NCBI GenBank assembly: GCA_016711085.1
Contig: JADJTR010000002.1
Span: 124,001-188,000, forward strand
From: Phyllobacteriaceae bacterium
GTDB taxonomy: Bacteria; Pseudomonadota; Alphaproteobacteria; Rhizobiales; Rhizobiaceae
Reading direction: 5' to 3'
Length of the DNA stretch: 64,000 bases
Part shown: positions 63,104 through 64,000 of the stretch, piece by piece
Position numbering within the stretch: the stretch's first letter is position 1
How the letters are laid out: every line of letters starts with the position of its first letter
Translations under genes and position numbers: made by a program
Notes under the pieces: generated by a model
Databases searched by the model: none
What the model was told of the DNA's origin: nothing
Seen by the model: the letters and a program-made list of their open reading frames with translations, nothing else

Positions 63104-64000
63104 TCAGATCAGTCCGCGCTTTTCCATCATTGCACCGGGCTCGGGCAGGCGCCCCCTGAACGCCGTGTACAATTCCTCGGGCGAAGCCGAATCCCCGGCG
63201 GAATAGATATATCTTGCCAGCCGACCTGCCGTCTCTACGTCGAAATGATCGTTCGCTTCGCCGAAGGCGGCAAATGCATCGGCATCGAGCACCTCGGACC
63301 ACATATATGAGTAATATCCGGCCGAGTATCCTTCGCCGGCGAAGGCATGGGCGAAATGCGGCGTGCGATGGCGCATGGCAATCGACGCCGGCATGCCAAG
63401 CCCGTCGAGCGTCGATTTCTCGAATGCGACGACATCGGCCGGCGGGTCGGTTTGCCGATGGAACGCCATGTCGACGAGGGCCGAGGCGGCGAATTCCACG
63501 GTGGCGAAACCGGAGTCGAAAGTTTGCGCCGCCTTCAGCTTGTCGATCAGGGCGGCCGGCATGGACTCGCCCGTATCCTGCCGGCGGGCGTGCGCCGCCA
63601 GCACTTGCGGCGTCGTCAGCCAGTGTTCGAACAGCTGCGAGGGCAGTTCAACGAAATCGCGGGCCACGGCGGTGCCGGCAAGCGAAGGCCAGACGACGGC
63701 GGACAACATGCCGTGCAGCGCATGGCCGAATTCGTGGAAGAGGGTTTTCGCCTCGTCGAGCGACAGCAGCGCCGGTCGACCGTCGGCGGGCCGGGCAAAA
63801 TTCATCACATTGTAGACAAAGGGGATCCGGCCGCCTTCGGCCCGTGTTGCGTCCGAAGAGCACTCATCCAGGCGCCGGAGCGCTTCGAGGCGCGGGCGAA
63901 GGGATCGGAAAGGAACATGGCGCGCAATACGCCACCGGCATCGCGGACCTCGAAGACGCGGACATCCCCATGCCATGCCGCAATGTCGGGCCGGGCGACA
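63104..64000 (-). CDS. M3 family oligopeptidase, C-terminal part (window edge, frameshift)
   Basis: This is the C-terminal part of a thimet-like M3 metallopeptidase (OpdA/Dcp type) that degrades peptides in the cytoplasm. The zinc site is TLFHEFGHALHGMLS, followed by FVELPSQLFEHW and the family loop EGYSAGYYSYMWSEVLDADA. The gene continues past 64000. Near 63830-63850 the frame changes: the window-edge side reads MFLSDPFARASKRSGAWMSA, the rest reads GGRIPFVYNVMNFARP, so one indel separates them. Confidence 0.9.
   Translation of the reverse strand, partial: CRPARHCGMAWGCPRLRGPRCRWRIARHVPFRSLRPRLEALRRLDECSSDATRAEGGRIPFVYNVMNFARPADGRPALLSLDEAKTLFHEFGHALHGMLSAVVWPSLAGTAVARDFVELPSQLFEHWLTTPQVLAAHARRQDTGESMPAALIDKLKAAQTFDSGFATVEFAASALVDMAFHRQTDPPADVVAFEKSTLDGLGMPASIAMRHRTPHFAHAFAGEGYSAGYYSYMWSEVLDADAFAAFGEANDHFDVETAGRLARYIYSAGDSASPEELYTAFRGRLPEPGAMMEKRGLI

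Noticed and set aside
1..64000. CRISPR arrays, prophage or complete insertion sequences
   Set aside because: No regularly spaced repeat array, integrase, transposase or phage structural gene was seen; the VgrG/PAAR genes belong to the T6SS.

Overview
The window looks like chromosomal DNA of an alphaproteobacterium of the order Hyphomicrobiales (Rhizobiales). The evidence is high GC content and the gene order hisB / hslV-GNAT-hslU, smr-mltA-timA-fxsA-secB-dnaQ-coaE-aroE-maf-ppsR, then hemE-hemJ-rho-mnmE-mnmG-rsmG-parA-parB-holA. Further support comes from a GTTC-N7-GTTC type LexA box, GANTC (CcrM) sites and a TTAA-N7-TTAA (CtrA) site. Genus cannot be given.

Layout. 1-23.6 kb is the replication-origin neighbourhood. 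Genes diverge from a candidate oriC (about 10.71-11.08 kb) between ppsR and hemE. It holds DnaA-box-like words, AT-rich stretches and three clustered GANTC sites. Five parS-like palindromes lie nearby, three of them spaced exactly 37 bp apart just ahead of mnmG, and the parAB operon follows. After a tRNA-Gly(GCC) come proX, a thioredoxin/TPR protein, a LON-domain protein and a Trm112-like protein. 23.6-29.5 kb is the SOS mutasome operon imuA-imuB-dnaE2 (leftward) with a LexA box. Beside it is an element of about 271 bp bounded by perfect 24-bp inverted repeats. 29.7-34 kb holds a zincin-like metallopeptidase and sdhCDAB, with a vapD toxin-like gene inserted between sdhA and sdhB. 34.2-38.3 kb holds a small secreted protein, an AEC transporter, a PlsB-like acyltransferase and a diguanylate cyclase.

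38.4-56.4 kb is a type VI secretion (T6SS) island. Leftward: tagH, effector, immunity, tssK, tssL-OmpA, tssM, tagF, pppA, ppkA. Rightward: vgrG, PAAR, DUF4123 adaptor, an SHH-type nuclease effector and its likely immunity gene. Sheath, Hcp, baseplate, tssJ and clpV genes are not here and would have to be elsewhere. The two effector/immunity pairs, one with a compositionally foreign toxin tip, are the most interesting accessory content.

56.5-64 kb is mixed housekeeping: a RidA-like protein, a zinc-ribbon protein, an M23 peptidase, leuB, an alpha/beta hydrolase, a DUF805 protein, asd, a secreted protein and an M3 oligopeptidase cut by the window edge.

Data caution. At least a dozen genes have a single-base frame disruption, often a shortened homopolymer, and many are core genes (hemE, mnmG, sdhA, timA). 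Two places look like larger deletions (DUF1402/xre and the 5' end of asd), and vgrG has an in-frame amber codon. This density in core genes points to uncorrected consensus errors more than to real gene decay, so frame-broken genes are annotated over their full restored span.
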